Positions 20,370-28,479 of a stretch of 64,000 bases of DNA are shown here, piece by piece. Both the position numbers and the translations under genes were made by a program. The notes beneath the pieces were generated by a model. That model worked only from the letters and a program-made list of their open reading frames with translations, made no database searches and had not been told where the DNA came from. The DNA comes from Candidatus Poribacteria bacterium (GTDB lineage: Bacteria > Poribacteria > WGA-4E > PCPOR2b), in assembly GCA_028819845.1 (NCBI GenBank), contig JAPPKS010000023.1, forward strand, positions 95,673 to 159,672, given 5' to 3'. Every line of letters begins with the position of its first letter. Within the stretch, counting starts at the first letter, position 1.

Positions 20370-21167
20370 ATGAAAGTCAAATTGGCGTTTTTATCCATGG
20401 TGTTCGGGCTCGTTGTTATCGGATTGATACTAACCGCGGAAAGCGATGCAAAGATTGTATCCGTTGGCGCATGGCTTTTGGATGAAGCTGAAGGAAACAC
20501 GGTTGAAGACGTTTCCGGTAAGGGCATCAATGGAGAGATCCAGGGTGCCTATAAATACGTTAAGGGCCAGTTCGGCGAAGCGTTGGAGTTTAATGGACGG
20601 GACACGCTTGTTCTGTTCGAGAATGACGATCCGAATCAGGCGTTTATTCTCCACCGTGACTACGATGTTTCATTCATATTCTGGCTCCAACCTCTTGATG
20701 ACAACCATAGATCCATATTCTGGACAAGAGGTAATGCCGCCGATTCAGATAGATTTAATTTCTATTCAGGCCCTGGGGAAACGCTTGGGTTCGACTACCG
20801 GGAAGTGAATGGGGCGGTGATACACCTTATCAGCCAAGAGATAGCGCTTCCCCTAAAGGAATGGTCCCATCTTGCTGTCGTAAGAGAAGGTGACAATTAT
20901 AAGATTTTCAGAAACGGGAAAGAAGTCGCGCATAAGACAGATTCCAATCCAAAACTGCCCGAGGCTACAAGCTGGATGATGTCGGGCAGACCGAATTTTA
21001 CATTTTTCGGGCTTATGGACGAAGTTGCGTTCTTCGACTTCGTCCTGAGTGAAGCCGATATCTCCAATGTTATGAATAATGGACTCGTAGAATTTTCCGT
21101 GGAGGTTGCTATACAACCATCAGACAAACTCGCGGCGGCTTGGGCACGGTTGAAGACCAGTAGATAA
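20370..21167 (+). CDS. Secreted LamG/concanavalin-like domain protein
   Basis: A 265-residue exported protein with a signal peptide to about residue 28 (LTAESDAK). A single LamG_3 jelly-roll domain runs from about 30 to 225. Its hallmark strings are WLLDEAEGNTVEDVSGKG, the G-QFGEALEFNG strand, WSHLAVVREGDNYKIFRNGK and LMDEVAFFDFVLSEADI. The C-terminal tail KLAAAWARLK is common in poribacterial LamG proteins. AGGAGGAGG gives a strong ribosome site. Carbohydrate or polymer binding outside the cell is inferred. Confidence 0.85.
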   Translation: MKVKLAFLSMVFGLVVIGLILTAESDAKIVSVGAWLLDEAEGNTVEDVSGKGINGEIQGAYKYVKGQFGEALEFNGRDTLVLFENDDPNQAFILHRDYDVSFIFWLQPLDDNHRSIFWTRGNAADSDRFNFYSGPGETLGFDYREVNGAVIHLISQEIALPLKEWSHLAVVREGDNYKIFRNGKEVAHKTDSNPKLPEATSWMMSGRPNFTFFGLMDEVAFFDFVLSEADISNVMNNGLVEFSVEVAIQPSDKLAAAWARLKTSR

Positions 21168-21361
21168 TGCCGCTTGCGAGATTTAATCTAGGCAGCGTAT
21201 GGCTTGCGGATAGATTTATGGTCTAGGGTTTATTGACATTTGCGAAGCTGTCTGTAATCGTAGGGGATCAACCGAGTGAATAGCGAGGGCGATAGTGTTT
21301 ATCAGGTTGCCTCGCCCATTGACTTACAGGATTCCGATATCGTCTTTGACGTGTGAACAAA

Positions 21362-21380
21362 GGGTTGGGAGACCCAACCC
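21362..21380. repeat. Dispersed palindrome
   Basis: A perfect 8-bp stem GGGTTGGG/CCCAACCC with loop AGA inside the GTTGGGAGACCCAACCCCTACG-type intergenic repeat. Other degenerate repeats of the kind TGTAGGGGC occur near 44885 and 45928. Confidence 0.6.
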
Positions 21381-21433
21381 CTACGAAGGAACGTGTGTCT
21401 CTGCACACCTCTCGATTGTCTTGTTGCAGTAAA

Positions 21434-21643
21434 TTGTCAACAGTACCTAGTGTAGAAGAACTTCAATCAGCCGTTTCCCAACTTTCGGCAGTGGAACTTG
21501 CCCGTTTCAGGGCATGGTTCGATGAATTCGATGCCGGCGTTTGGGATATGCAGTTTGACGAAGATGTGGAATCAGGAAAGTAAGACCGCCTAGCAAAACG
21601 TGCAATTACAGAATTCCGGGCAGCGAAGTGCAAACGAATATGA
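21434..21643 (+). pseudogene. Antitoxin gene broken by an in-frame TAA
   Basis: The frame reads SVEELQSAVSQLSAVELARF, RAWFDEFDAGVWDMQF, EDVESGK, then TAA (21581), then DRLAKRAITEFRAAKCKRI and TGA. In intact relatives this is one continuous 65-70 residue antitoxin in which the stop position is normally Leu, so TTA or CTA probably became TAA. The only start in a suitable place is TTG 21434. It is not paralogous to the antitoxin at 19546. The next frame overlaps as ATGA. Confidence 0.75.
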
Positions 21644-21845
21644 ATCACTTCGCGTCACCCTCATCCTGCGCGTGTTATCAAGAACTCTTGTAAATGCTCA
21701 AGGGCAAGTAGATGAAAATTTCAATCTGCTAAAGCGCGATGCGAGACAACCATCCTTACATCTGAAGAGAGCCGGAGGGTTTTGGTGCGCTAAGGTGAAG
21801 AAGGCGCTTGTTGCGATGCTTGAAATAAACCGGGACTTGTGTTAA
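21640..21845 (+). pseudogene. Partner toxin, frameshifted and truncated
   Basis: From ATG 21640 the frame reads MNHFASPS then CYQEL. A shift near 21690 is needed to continue as NAQGQVDENFNLLKRDARQP and SLHLKRAGGFWCAKV, after which the normal C-terminal half (the VWFWIGxHxxYD block) is missing. The break falls where copy 2 of the promoter-leader element starts, as if that element replaced the 3' end. Confidence 0.7.
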
Positions 21846-21945
21846 GATTTCAGGTTGATGGGGAGCCGCTGTTTTCGGCGGATCTCGCCGCGAAGCGTTG
21901 GGTGTCATCTCAAATCACCTTGTGCGGCGTGAAATTTCACGTCGC
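21818..21945 (+). promoter_or_regulatory. Duplicated promoter-leader element, copy 2
   Basis: TTGAAA (21820) and TTAAGA (21842) are separated by 16 bases as in copy 1. The 3' part has the 11-bp palindrome GCGGCGTGAAA/TTTCACGTCGC (21924-21945, one G-T wobble) and a GGTG..CACC hairpin at the place where copy 1 has GGAT..ATCC. The BMP-family lipoprotein gene starts 50 bases later. Confidence 0.55.
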
Positions 21946-21995
21946 GCCGAATGTAACGTGTTACACATATCAATCCGTTGTCGAAGAGGAGAAGT

Positions 21996-23045
21996 ATGAA
22001 ACAAATCTGCCGCGTCTTGAGAAATTACCCCTTTTGGGCATTAGGACTACTTTTAATCTGTAGTTGCGACTTTGTTCAAGAACTTATCATCTCGGAACCA
22101 TCAAGCGGAATGGATCCTGGATCGATTCATGTGACCATGGTGTATCCAAGCGATTGCGTTGGGGATTCATCATATTGTGATAGTTTCCATATTGGCGTTA
22201 GGACTGCGGAGGCGGAACTTGGAATTAGCCTGACTGAGTTAGACGGCATGGAGAGCGATCCGGCAGCAACAGAGATGGTTTTGAGAGAAGCCGCACAGAA
22301 TTCAGCCCTCGTTTTAGCGGCAGGTTACCAGATGGGACCACCGCTCGCGCGCGTTGCAGCCGAATTTCCTGATGTCAAATTTGCGATTTTTGATGTTGTG
22401 CTTGACGTTCCGAACGTAGCCTCTATCAACTATAAGGCGAACGAAGGTTCATTTCTGGTTGGTGCGATTGCAGCTTTAAAATCAGAGAGCGGAAAAATTG
22501 GATATATCGGCGGCGCGGATGTTCCGTTATTACACGAATTTGAAGCCGGTTACGCCGCCGGGGTTCGTGCAATCAATCCGGATGCAGCGGTTGCCATTGA
22601 ATATATCAGCGAGAATGAAGCGGGTTTCGGCCAGCCGGACAGAGCGAAAGAGATAGCGCTGGCACTATATGAGAGCGGCGTTGATGTTATATACGTCGCT
22701 GCGGGCGGATCGGGTCAAGGTGTGCTTGAAGCCGCCCAAGAGCAGGGGAAATTTATCATTTGGGTTGACTCTAACGGCAATCATCTCGCGCCCGGAATCG
22801 TCTTGACGAGTATGGTCAAAGAGCTTTCAGCGTCTGTCGAGCGAGTCATCGGTGAAACCGCTGACGGCAATTTTATGGCAGGCGTCCGATACTTCGGACT
22901 TGAGGATGGCGGAGTCAGCTATGCCGTTGATGAACATAATCAGTCGTTGCTGTCAGATGAGATTTTACAGACCGTTGAATCATTGAAAGCGCAAATCATC
23001 GCCGGCGAAATTGATGTTCCGAATGAAGTCTCACTTCCCCGTTGA
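21996..23045 (+). CDS. BMP-family (PnrA/TmpC-like) substrate-binding lipoprotein
   Basis: A 349-residue lipoprotein. The start at ATG 21996 has GAGGAG seven bases upstream. The signal peptide ends in lipobox LICSC, predicting acylation at that Cys. The body is a BMP/PnrA-type periplasmic binding fold: FHIGVRTAEAELGI, VLAAGYQMGPPLARVA, FPDVKFAIFD, NEGSFLVGAIAAL, GKIGYIGGADVPLLHEFEAG and SGVDVIYVAAGGSGQGVLEAA. The family binds nucleosides and related ligands. No cognate ATPase or permease of that type is adjacent. Confidence 0.9.
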   Translation: MKQICRVLRNYPFWALGLLLICSCDFVQELIISEPSSGMDPGSIHVTMVYPSDCVGDSSYCDSFHIGVRTAEAELGISLTELDGMESDPAATEMVLREAAQNSALVLAAGYQMGPPLARVAAEFPDVKFAIFDVVLDVPNVASINYKANEGSFLVGAIAALKSESGKIGYIGGADVPLLHEFEAGYAAGVRAINPDAAVAIEYISENEAGFGQPDRAKEIALALYESGVDVIYVAAGGSGQGVLEAAQEQGKFIIWVDSNGNHLAPGIVLTSMVKELSASVERVIGETADGNFMAGVRYFGLEDGGVSYAVDEHNQSLLSDEILQTVESLKAQIIAGEIDVPNEVSLPR

Positions 23046-23204
23046 CGGGACGCGCTGTCGCATCGCTGTAGTAACGGGTTTGTACGCCGATGGCACAATC
23101 AGTAAGTGTCATTGAGTTTGGTGAGTACCTCCGACACTGAGTTACAGTTCCATCTGATTTTCCGGGATTATAGAAAATCGTTTAGTTCAATACGGATTGG
23201 CGAA

Positions 23205-23822
23205 ATGAACTTCTTCAATCAGGAACGAAAACTCTTTGGCGAACGGCTTGAACCCGATGCCCCGAATCTTAGCGCGCCGGTTGCGGCCTCGGAGGAACAG
23301 CCGGCTGAAGACAATGAATCTCACGCAGCGGACAACGCGAAACAGGGCACGCTCATCTTTACTAATCGAGCGTGTCTTTTTTCGCAAGTGGAGTTGAATT
23401 CCTTTTTCAACCACATCTCAACCCAGATTCGCGGCGAGAAGAAACGCGGGCGAATACCGACAGCGGATGAAATTCGCGGTCGCTTTGAGCAGGGGCGTTG
23501 TGTCATGGGTGCCGCTGATTGTCAAGTGTGGGGATATACGTGTATCGTACCAATCACAGAAGAGATCGATGTTCTTGAAACAACGATACAGCGGGATTTC
23601 CAAAATACCCAACCCGCGAAACAGTTAGTCGACCTCGTTTCGCAGGGGTTGCTGCACCCAGAGAAAACCGCCTTCGCGCTCTCGTGGACATCTTATACCA
23701 AACGACTTTACGGTAAGTTGGGTTGGTTACCTTGTAATATTAAAATACTGGATTCCGGCACGAAAGAAGCACTTAAAACATACGATGAAGTCGTCGAACA
23801 ATACAACATTTTCATACCCTGA
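23205..23822 (+). CDS. Unidentified protein upstream of the PhnC-like ATPase
   Basis: A 205-residue protein with an acidic low-complexity segment at about residues 15-45. The body includes TLIFTNRACLFSQVEL, GRCVMGAADCQVWGYTCIVPI and a C-terminal YTKRLYGKLGWLPCNI. The ending resembles a GNAT acetyltransferase C-terminus (an Ala/Tyr helix followed by LGW), but motif A (Q/RxxGxG/A) is not visible, so GNAT is only a guess. The start at ATG 23205 is uncertain, since the open frame extends to 23106. It precedes the ATPase gene by 66 bases and may be co-transcribed. Confidence 0.55.
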   Translation: MNFFNQERKLFGERLEPDAPNLSAPVAASEEQPAEDNESHAADNAKQGTLIFTNRACLFSQVELNSFFNHISTQIRGEKKRGRIPTADEIRGRFEQGRCVMGAADCQVWGYTCIVPITEEIDVLETTIQRDFQNTQPAKQLVDLVSQGLLHPEKTAFALSWTSYTKRLYGKLGWLPCNIKILDSGTKEALKTYDEVVEQYNIFIP

Positions 23823-23888
23823 TATGTGTAAAAGAGAGCCGTTTTGACGAGGTTTAGCACGGCAGTCTTTATTTCCCATTCCTAGCAC

Positions 23889-24575
23889 ATGAAATCATCC
23901 CCCGGTAACCCGCTGTTTAGTTTGGTCGCGGAAAGTGTAGCCTACCAAGACACTGTTGCGCTAAAGAATATCACGCTGCAAATCGACAGAGGCGAAAAGG
24001 TCGCGCTAGTAGGTCCGAGCGGCGCCGGCAAAACCACATTACTTCGTACACTCTACGAAAGCGTCGAGGGTCAGCCTTCATTCGTTCATCAACACTATTC
24101 CCTTGTGCCGCAACTCTCCGCATTTCACAACGTCTATATTGGACGGCTCGATCGATATTCCACAGCATACAACCTCTTGAACCTGATAAAACCGCAGAAA
24201 AAATCTTTGCAAGAGATTGTACCTATCCTGCGCGAATTGGGCATGGATGAAAAGACTTTTGATAAGGCTGGTGCGTTGTCTGGCGGACAAAAACAGCGGG
24301 TCGCTGTCGCACGCGCGATTTACCGGGGAGAGGAAATCCTGTTGGCGGATGAGCCGGTGTCTTCCGTGGACCCCCATCAGGCAGGCACGGTTATGGAACT
24401 CATTATGCAGAATGCAGAGACCGTTGTGGTGTCGCTGCACGCTGTAGAATTCGCCCTGAAGTTCTCACAGCGAATGGTCGGGCTTCGCGGCGGAGAGGTT
24501 CAATTCGATCTGCCAGCCGAGGCGGTGACCCAGATGATGCTTACGGAATTGTACCGCAATGAGAATGCCCATTGA
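23889..24575 (+). CDS. PhnC-like ABC transporter ATPase
   Basis: A 228-residue ATPase. Walker A is GPSGAGKTT, Q-loop FVHQHYSLVPQLSAFHNVYIG, signature LSGGQKQRVAVARAI, Walker B ILLADEPVSSVDP and switch VVSLHAVEFAL. The HYSLVPQLSAFHNVYIG(RL) and EPVSSVDP strings are those of the phosphonate (PhnC) type importer ATPase. The fused permease starts 32 bases downstream. Its binding protein is probably the one encoded at 14960. Confidence 0.88.
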   Translation: MKSSPGNPLFSLVAESVAYQDTVALKNITLQIDRGEKVALVGPSGAGKTTLLRTLYESVEGQPSFVHQHYSLVPQLSAFHNVYIGRLDRYSTAYNLLNLIKPQKKSLQEIVPILRELGMDEKTFDKAGALSGGQKQRVAVARAIYRGEEILLADEPVSSVDPHQAGTVMELIMQNAETVVVSLHAVEFALKFSQRMVGLRGGEVQFDLPAEAVTQMMLTELYRNENAH

Positions 24576-24607
24576 ATTCATGACGTTTCAAAGGGAATAC
24601 TGCCGCC

Positions 24608-26098
24608 ATGTTGAGAACCAGCCTTGTCTTCTTCGCCATTGCGCTGATTGCTGTCCTACTTGCAGACCTTGAAATCTCCACACTTCACCCTTGGACCGAA
24701 CTGAGCCGACTTGCTTGGGGAGCTGTCACGCCGGATATTCCTGCCCTTTGGGGTTTTAAATCCGCAGTGCTCAACACAGTAATCTTTGCTGTCTGCGGTA
24801 CGTTCCTCGGGGTTGTGCTCGGCATCGGACTCGCCTTCGTATTTCGTTTTATGGCTGTCAGGTTGTTCTGCGCTTTCATCCGCGCCATTCACGAGATTTT
24901 CTGGGCATTTATCTTCCTGCCTATCGTTGGCTTAAATTCAACCTGCGGCGTGCTCGCCATTGCGATTCCTTATGCAGGCATCTTTGCCAAGGTATATGCG
25001 GAGATTATTCAGGAATCGGATCGGGGCCCGCTTGAGGGAGTGCCTAAAGGGACTGGGGGTTTGAGCCGTTTTGTTTACGGTATTCTCCCGGTCATTTATG
25101 CCGATACCAAACACTACACCAGCTACCGTTTCGAGTGCGCCCTGCGTTCTAGCGCTATTCTCGGATTCATCGGACTGCCGACGCTCGGATTCCATCTTGA
25201 GACAGCGTTTCGAGAAGGTTTGTATTCGGAGGCGTGGGCGCTGCTCTACGCCTTCTACATCTTGATTGCCTCGCTCAGGTACTGGCTCAAACCGCGACTT
25301 GCCGCACTTTACATTGCAGCGTCGTTCGTGTTGTTGTCAAAGACAATCAACGTGTCATGGGAGAACATCGACCGCTTTTTCACCTATGACATCCTGCCGT
25401 GGCCAATGCGCCGGGAAGGTATTCACGACGGATCGCACGACGTTTCGTTTGTGTGGGAATCAATTCCTGGCTGGGCGCACAAAATTTTCGTTCAGGAGGC
25501 TTGGGAAGGTATAGGGAACACCGTAGTTTTGACCCAAATTGTGTTGGTTGGGACTGGCTTATTTGCGCTATTGAGTTTTCCATTCGCATGCCGGCACTTC
25601 TCGGGGAAAATCTTCAATCGGATCTCGCACTTCGGGCTGATTGTCATCCGCACGACTCCGGAGTACATGCTCGCGTATATCCTTGTACAGCTCTGGGGAC
25701 CGTCAATGCTTCCGGCTGTTTGGGCGATTCTTCTGCACAACGGAGCAATTCTTGCGTTCCTGACTAGTAACAACGCCGATTTGGTCTCTCCCAGAATAGA
25801 TACGCCCCAGAGACGGATAGACCGGTATTTGTTCGAATTCTTGCCGCGCGTATACGGCCAGTTCCTCGCGTTCCTGTTTTACCGATGGGAGGTGATGATG
25901 CGGGAGTCCGCCATTCTTGGGATTCTCGGCATATACACGCTGGGATTCTACATTGAGAGCGCAATTTCCGATGATCAGATTGATAAAGTAGTTCTGCTGA
26001 TTCTCATCACGGCGCTGCTCAACATGGGCATCGATTCCGTGTCGCAGTTTGTACGCCGGCGCCTTAAGATTTCTACGAAACTAGTCACGTCTTCGTGA
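24608..26098 (+). CDS. Fused PhnE-type ABC permease
   Basis: A 496-residue membrane protein made of two PhnE-like halves. Half one (residues 1-225) has spans near 8-20, 52-75, 80-115 and 175-220 with IGLPTLGFHLETA. Half two (285-485) repeats the plan (GILGIYTLGFYIESAI, LLILITALLNMGIDSVS). Each half carries the conserved short loop that contacts the ATPase (FECALRSSAILGFIG; YRWEVMMRESAILGILG). Fusion of two permease copies is known for phosphonate/selenate-type transporters. Confidence 0.87.
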   Translation: MLRTSLVFFAIALIAVLLADLEISTLHPWTELSRLAWGAVTPDIPALWGFKSAVLNTVIFAVCGTFLGVVLGIGLAFVFRFMAVRLFCAFIRAIHEIFWAFIFLPIVGLNSTCGVLAIAIPYAGIFAKVYAEIIQESDRGPLEGVPKGTGGLSRFVYGILPVIYADTKHYTSYRFECALRSSAILGFIGLPTLGFHLETAFREGLYSEAWALLYAFYILIASLRYWLKPRLAALYIAASFVLLSKTINVSWENIDRFFTYDILPWPMRREGIHDGSHDVSFVWESIPGWAHKIFVQEAWEGIGNTVVLTQIVLVGTGLFALLSFPFACRHFSGKIFNRISHFGLIVIRTTPEYMLAYILVQLWGPSMLPAVWAILLHNGAILAFLTSNNADLVSPRIDTPQRRIDRYLFEFLPRVYGQFLAFLFYRWEVMMRESAILGILGIYTLGFYIESAISDDQIDKVVLLILITALLNMGIDSVSQFVRRRLKISTKLVTSS

Positions 26099-26277
26099 GA
26101 GGACTACCTACTGCTTGTCAATAACAACGAATCATTTCGCATTAATTTTCGTTACCGTGTGCGAAGGTGACGATTTCCCTGTTACGGCGTTTCAGATATT
26201 CTTCGCGGTATTTCACAATAATAATGTACATCGCATAACCACTTAACTGGCTTACAATGAAAGGAGAATCGACTTAA

Positions 26278-26970
26278 ATGACTGAGAAGGAAGTGCTCGA
26301 AGAACTAGAGTCGCTCGGCACAGCGCAGAACCGAAAAATCTATAAACGCCACGGCGCCGATGAGACGGTCTACGGCGTCAGTTTTGCAAATTTGAGGAAG
26401 ATGCACAAACGGATTAAGGTCGACCATGCGTTGGCGTTAAAGCTCTGGGCAACGGGCCAGCTCGAAGCCCGCCTCATCGCTTCCATGATTGCTGACCCAA
26501 AGTTGACGGATGAGCCTCTGCTTGACGCTTGGGCGGAGGACTTGAACAGTGGTATGGTTGCCGGTGAATTCGTAGAACTCGTCAGCAAAACACCATTTGC
26601 CCGCGCCAAAATGGAGGAGTGGTGTGACTCGGAGGGCGAATGGACTGGACGCGCAGGCTGGCAACTTCTTGCCCATCTTGCAATGAAAGACGAAGAATTG
26701 TCCGACGAATATTTTGAAAACTATCTTCAAATCATCGGGGAAGAAATTCACTTGCGGAAAAACATGGTGAGGGACGCCATGAATTCAACGCTCATCGCCA
26801 TTGGGATTCGCAACAGTAATTTGGAGAAACTTGCTCTTGCCGTTGCGGCGAAAATCGGGAAGGTAGATGTCGATCACGGGGAGACGAGTTGCAAGACGCC
26901 TGACGCCGCCGAATACATCCGCAAAACGCTCAATCGTAGGCAGCAGAAGAGGAAGAAATCAGCAGCTTGA
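26278..26970 (+). CDS. AlkD-like DNA alkylation repair protein
   Basis: A 230-residue all-helical protein of the DNA alkylation repair (HEAT-like repeat) family: GVSFANLRKMHKRIKVDHAL, LWATGQLEARLIASMIADP, WAEDLNSGMVAGEFV and EEIHLRKNMVRDAMNSTLIAIG. AlkD removes alkylated bases without base flipping. GGAG lies 10 bases before ATG. The C-terminus is a basic RRQQKRKK tail. A single-gene unit. Confidence 0.85.
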   Translation: MTEKEVLEELESLGTAQNRKIYKRHGADETVYGVSFANLRKMHKRIKVDHALALKLWATGQLEARLIASMIADPKLTDEPLLDAWAEDLNSGMVAGEFVELVSKTPFARAKMEEWCDSEGEWTGRAGWQLLAHLAMKDEELSDEYFENYLQIIGEEIHLRKNMVRDAMNSTLIAIGIRNSNLEKLALAVAAKIGKVDVDHGETSCKTPDAAEYIRKTLNRRQQKRKKSAA

Positions 26971-27179
26971 CCGCCTGTTTAAGAAGGCTCACCATTGGAT
27001 TAACGCAACGGGGCACAAAAATTATGCGCGGTATGGACCGTTTGCATTTACGTTCCTGCACCGCGCCAAACGCGTGGAGTCTGTCATTTCATGGATTTAC
27101 CGCAACCTCCGATTTGAAAATGTGCTTCCCAAATGCAGCGCTTGACGGCTGAAAAACACGCTAAATAGATTACTATCAT

Positions 27180-27221
27180 TGAGCCATGAGTTATCACAAA
27201 GGATTCATGGCTCATTTTTAT
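27180..27221 (+). terminator. Rho-independent terminator in the 26971-27516 gap
   Basis: A perfect 10-bp stem TGAGCCATGA/TCATGGCTCA with a 15-base loop, followed by TTTTTATAATTT. It lies about 210 bases after the AlkD-like gene; the rest of the gap before the promoter at 27289 holds no gene I can support. Confidence 0.85.
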
Positions 27222-27288
27222 AATTTGACTTACATTTTTGATATTTTAATTGCATGTGGCGACAATATATGAATTTTTGCATTATTCC

Positions 27289-27317
27289 TTGACATACATT
27301 TATAACTATGTTATATT
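27289..27317 (+). promoter_or_regulatory. Near-consensus sigma-70 promoter for the small membrane pair
   Basis: TTGACA (27289-27294), a 17-base spacer and TATATT (27312-27317). Transcription would start about 27324, leaving a leader of about 190 bases before the first ATG. The leader contains TTGCC..CCCTT/AAGGG..GGCAA pairing near 27412-27440. Confidence 0.8.
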
Positions 27318-27516
27318 CTATTCGCAGCGACCGATTGATTCAGTCATCACATCAACCTCAAGGATGAAGTTTATCTAGCGAATGATACCGGATAAATGCA
27401 CATACAGTTATTTGCCATCCCTTTTGAGTTTGAAGGGCAATAAAATTAAGCGCGCACGCCTACGATAGCAGGTGTCTGACGGAAAAACAAAAAATGAGGA
27501 ATTAGAGGAGTCCTAA

Positions 27517-27753
27517 ATGACAGAGATGATCTTGATGCTAGTAATTGTATTTGGAAGTATTATGGTAACAACGCTGGGCTGTGTCTGGATGGGTACATCT
27601 TACTCTTCAAAGAAACGGGGTTTTATAACGGGCGCGTCCGAACGCGAGATAAAGCAACTACATGAACAAGTGGTGCAAATCCAGCAAGAGGTGAGGTTTC
27701 TCCAAAAAGAGGTGAAATCACTCATCAAGATCGCAAAAGGCATTATACAGTAA
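27517..27753 (+). CDS. Small membrane-anchored coiled-coil protein
   Basis: A 78-residue protein with one N-terminal span (residues 4-26), a short basic linker (SSKKRG) and a heptad-rich helix from about 40 to 75. AGAGGAG lies before the ATG. The layout matches PspB-like proteins (one span plus a cytoplasmic coiled coil), but sequence identity to PspB is not evident. The next gene, 14 bases on, has the same plan and similar residues after the span (VTVLAIVWLATSRS against VTTLGCVWMGTSYS), so the two are likely diverged duplicates. Confidence 0.7.
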   Translation: MTEMILMLVIVFGSIMVTTLGCVWMGTSYSSKKRGFITGASEREIKQLHEQVVQIQQEVRFLQKEVKSLIKIAKGIIQ

Positions 27754-27767
27754 GGGAGGGACGTTGA

Positions 27768-28109
27768 ATGGCACTACTGCTTCTACTGCTTTTTCTAGGG
27801 TTGACGTTCTTTTTCGTCATAAAATTTTCAGTGATAATTACAGCGGTGGCGGCTATAATTTTGGGGAGTATAACGGTTACGGTGCTTGCAATTGTCTGGT
27901 TGGCAACATCGCGTTCACTAAATAGAACGGGAAAATACCGGTACACCGGGCAAATGACCTATCAACAAATACAATCAGATTTAAGTCAGATTTCTGAGGA
28001 TTTGAACGGTATTCGCTGGCAGTTGCAAGATATCGCCCCGCAATTACATGATATGGAATTTTTGAAGTATGCGCGGCGAGAGGACACTGATCAAGGTAAT
28101 CCTCAATAG
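27768..28109 (+). CDS. Second small membrane-anchored coiled-coil protein
   Basis: A 113-residue protein. Residues 2-48 are very hydrophobic, enough for two tight spans, followed by a short basic turn and a heptad helix (QQIQSDLSQISEDLNGIRWQ). GGGAGG precedes the ATG. It is co-transcribed with the similar 78-residue protein upstream under the promoter at 27289. An envelope sensing or stress role is only inferred from the PspB-like plan. Confidence 0.68.
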   Translation: MALLLLLLFLGLTFFFVIKFSVIITAVAAIILGSITVTVLAIVWLATSRSLNRTGKYRYTGQMTYQQIQSDLSQISEDLNGIRWQLQDIAPQLHDMEFLKYARREDTDQGNPQ

Positions 28110-28240
28110 ACCTGTCTACTGGGCGGGAAACAACAATCACTAAAACCTTAACTAAAAGCGTGGCAGGGATTTTCACAACAAAGGTGGACGATTGGACAAA
28201 CCCGCACAATAAATCGAAATCCGCACGAACAGATTTGCCG

Positions 28241-28465
28241 CTAGGATTGGCGTTTTTCTAGCGTCCTTCCGACAAAGAATATGAGGATGCCTAAAATCAA
28301 CGAACCCATCTCGGCGCCCATCGCTTTGCCTTCGCTTAGTCCATGTGGATTGATACAACCAATATACAAACCTGCCCCGAGTAATGCCATGCCGATTAGT
28401 TCTAGCGTTTTGCCAATAAAAAACACGGCGCCTCCGGGGGCAAACGAAATATCAAGAATCGGCAA
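28241..28465 (-). CDS. Small two-span membrane protein
   Basis: A 74-residue protein with two hydrophobic segments (about residues 12-34 and 50-68) separated by a short loop, ending RTLEKRQS. It begins 14 bases after the CBM9-like gene on the same strand, so the two are probably one operon. The start is uncertain: TTG 28465 has a GGGTAAGA stretch upstream, while a GTG 13 codons later has GGAGG four bases away. No family recognised. Confidence 0.55.
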   Translation of the reverse strand: MPILDISFAPGGAVFFIGKTLELIGMALLGAGLYIGCINPHGLSEGKAMGAEMGSLILGILIFFVGRTLEKRQS

Positions 28466-28479
28466 TCTTACCCATGGGT

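Noticed and set aside
20142-21945. Known riboswitch class (cobalamin, purine, TPP)
   Set aside because: The conserved boxes of those classes are not visible in either leader copy.
26867-27152. Open frames after the AlkD-like gene
   Set aside because: They overlap the end of that gene in other frames and show no domain or ribosome site.
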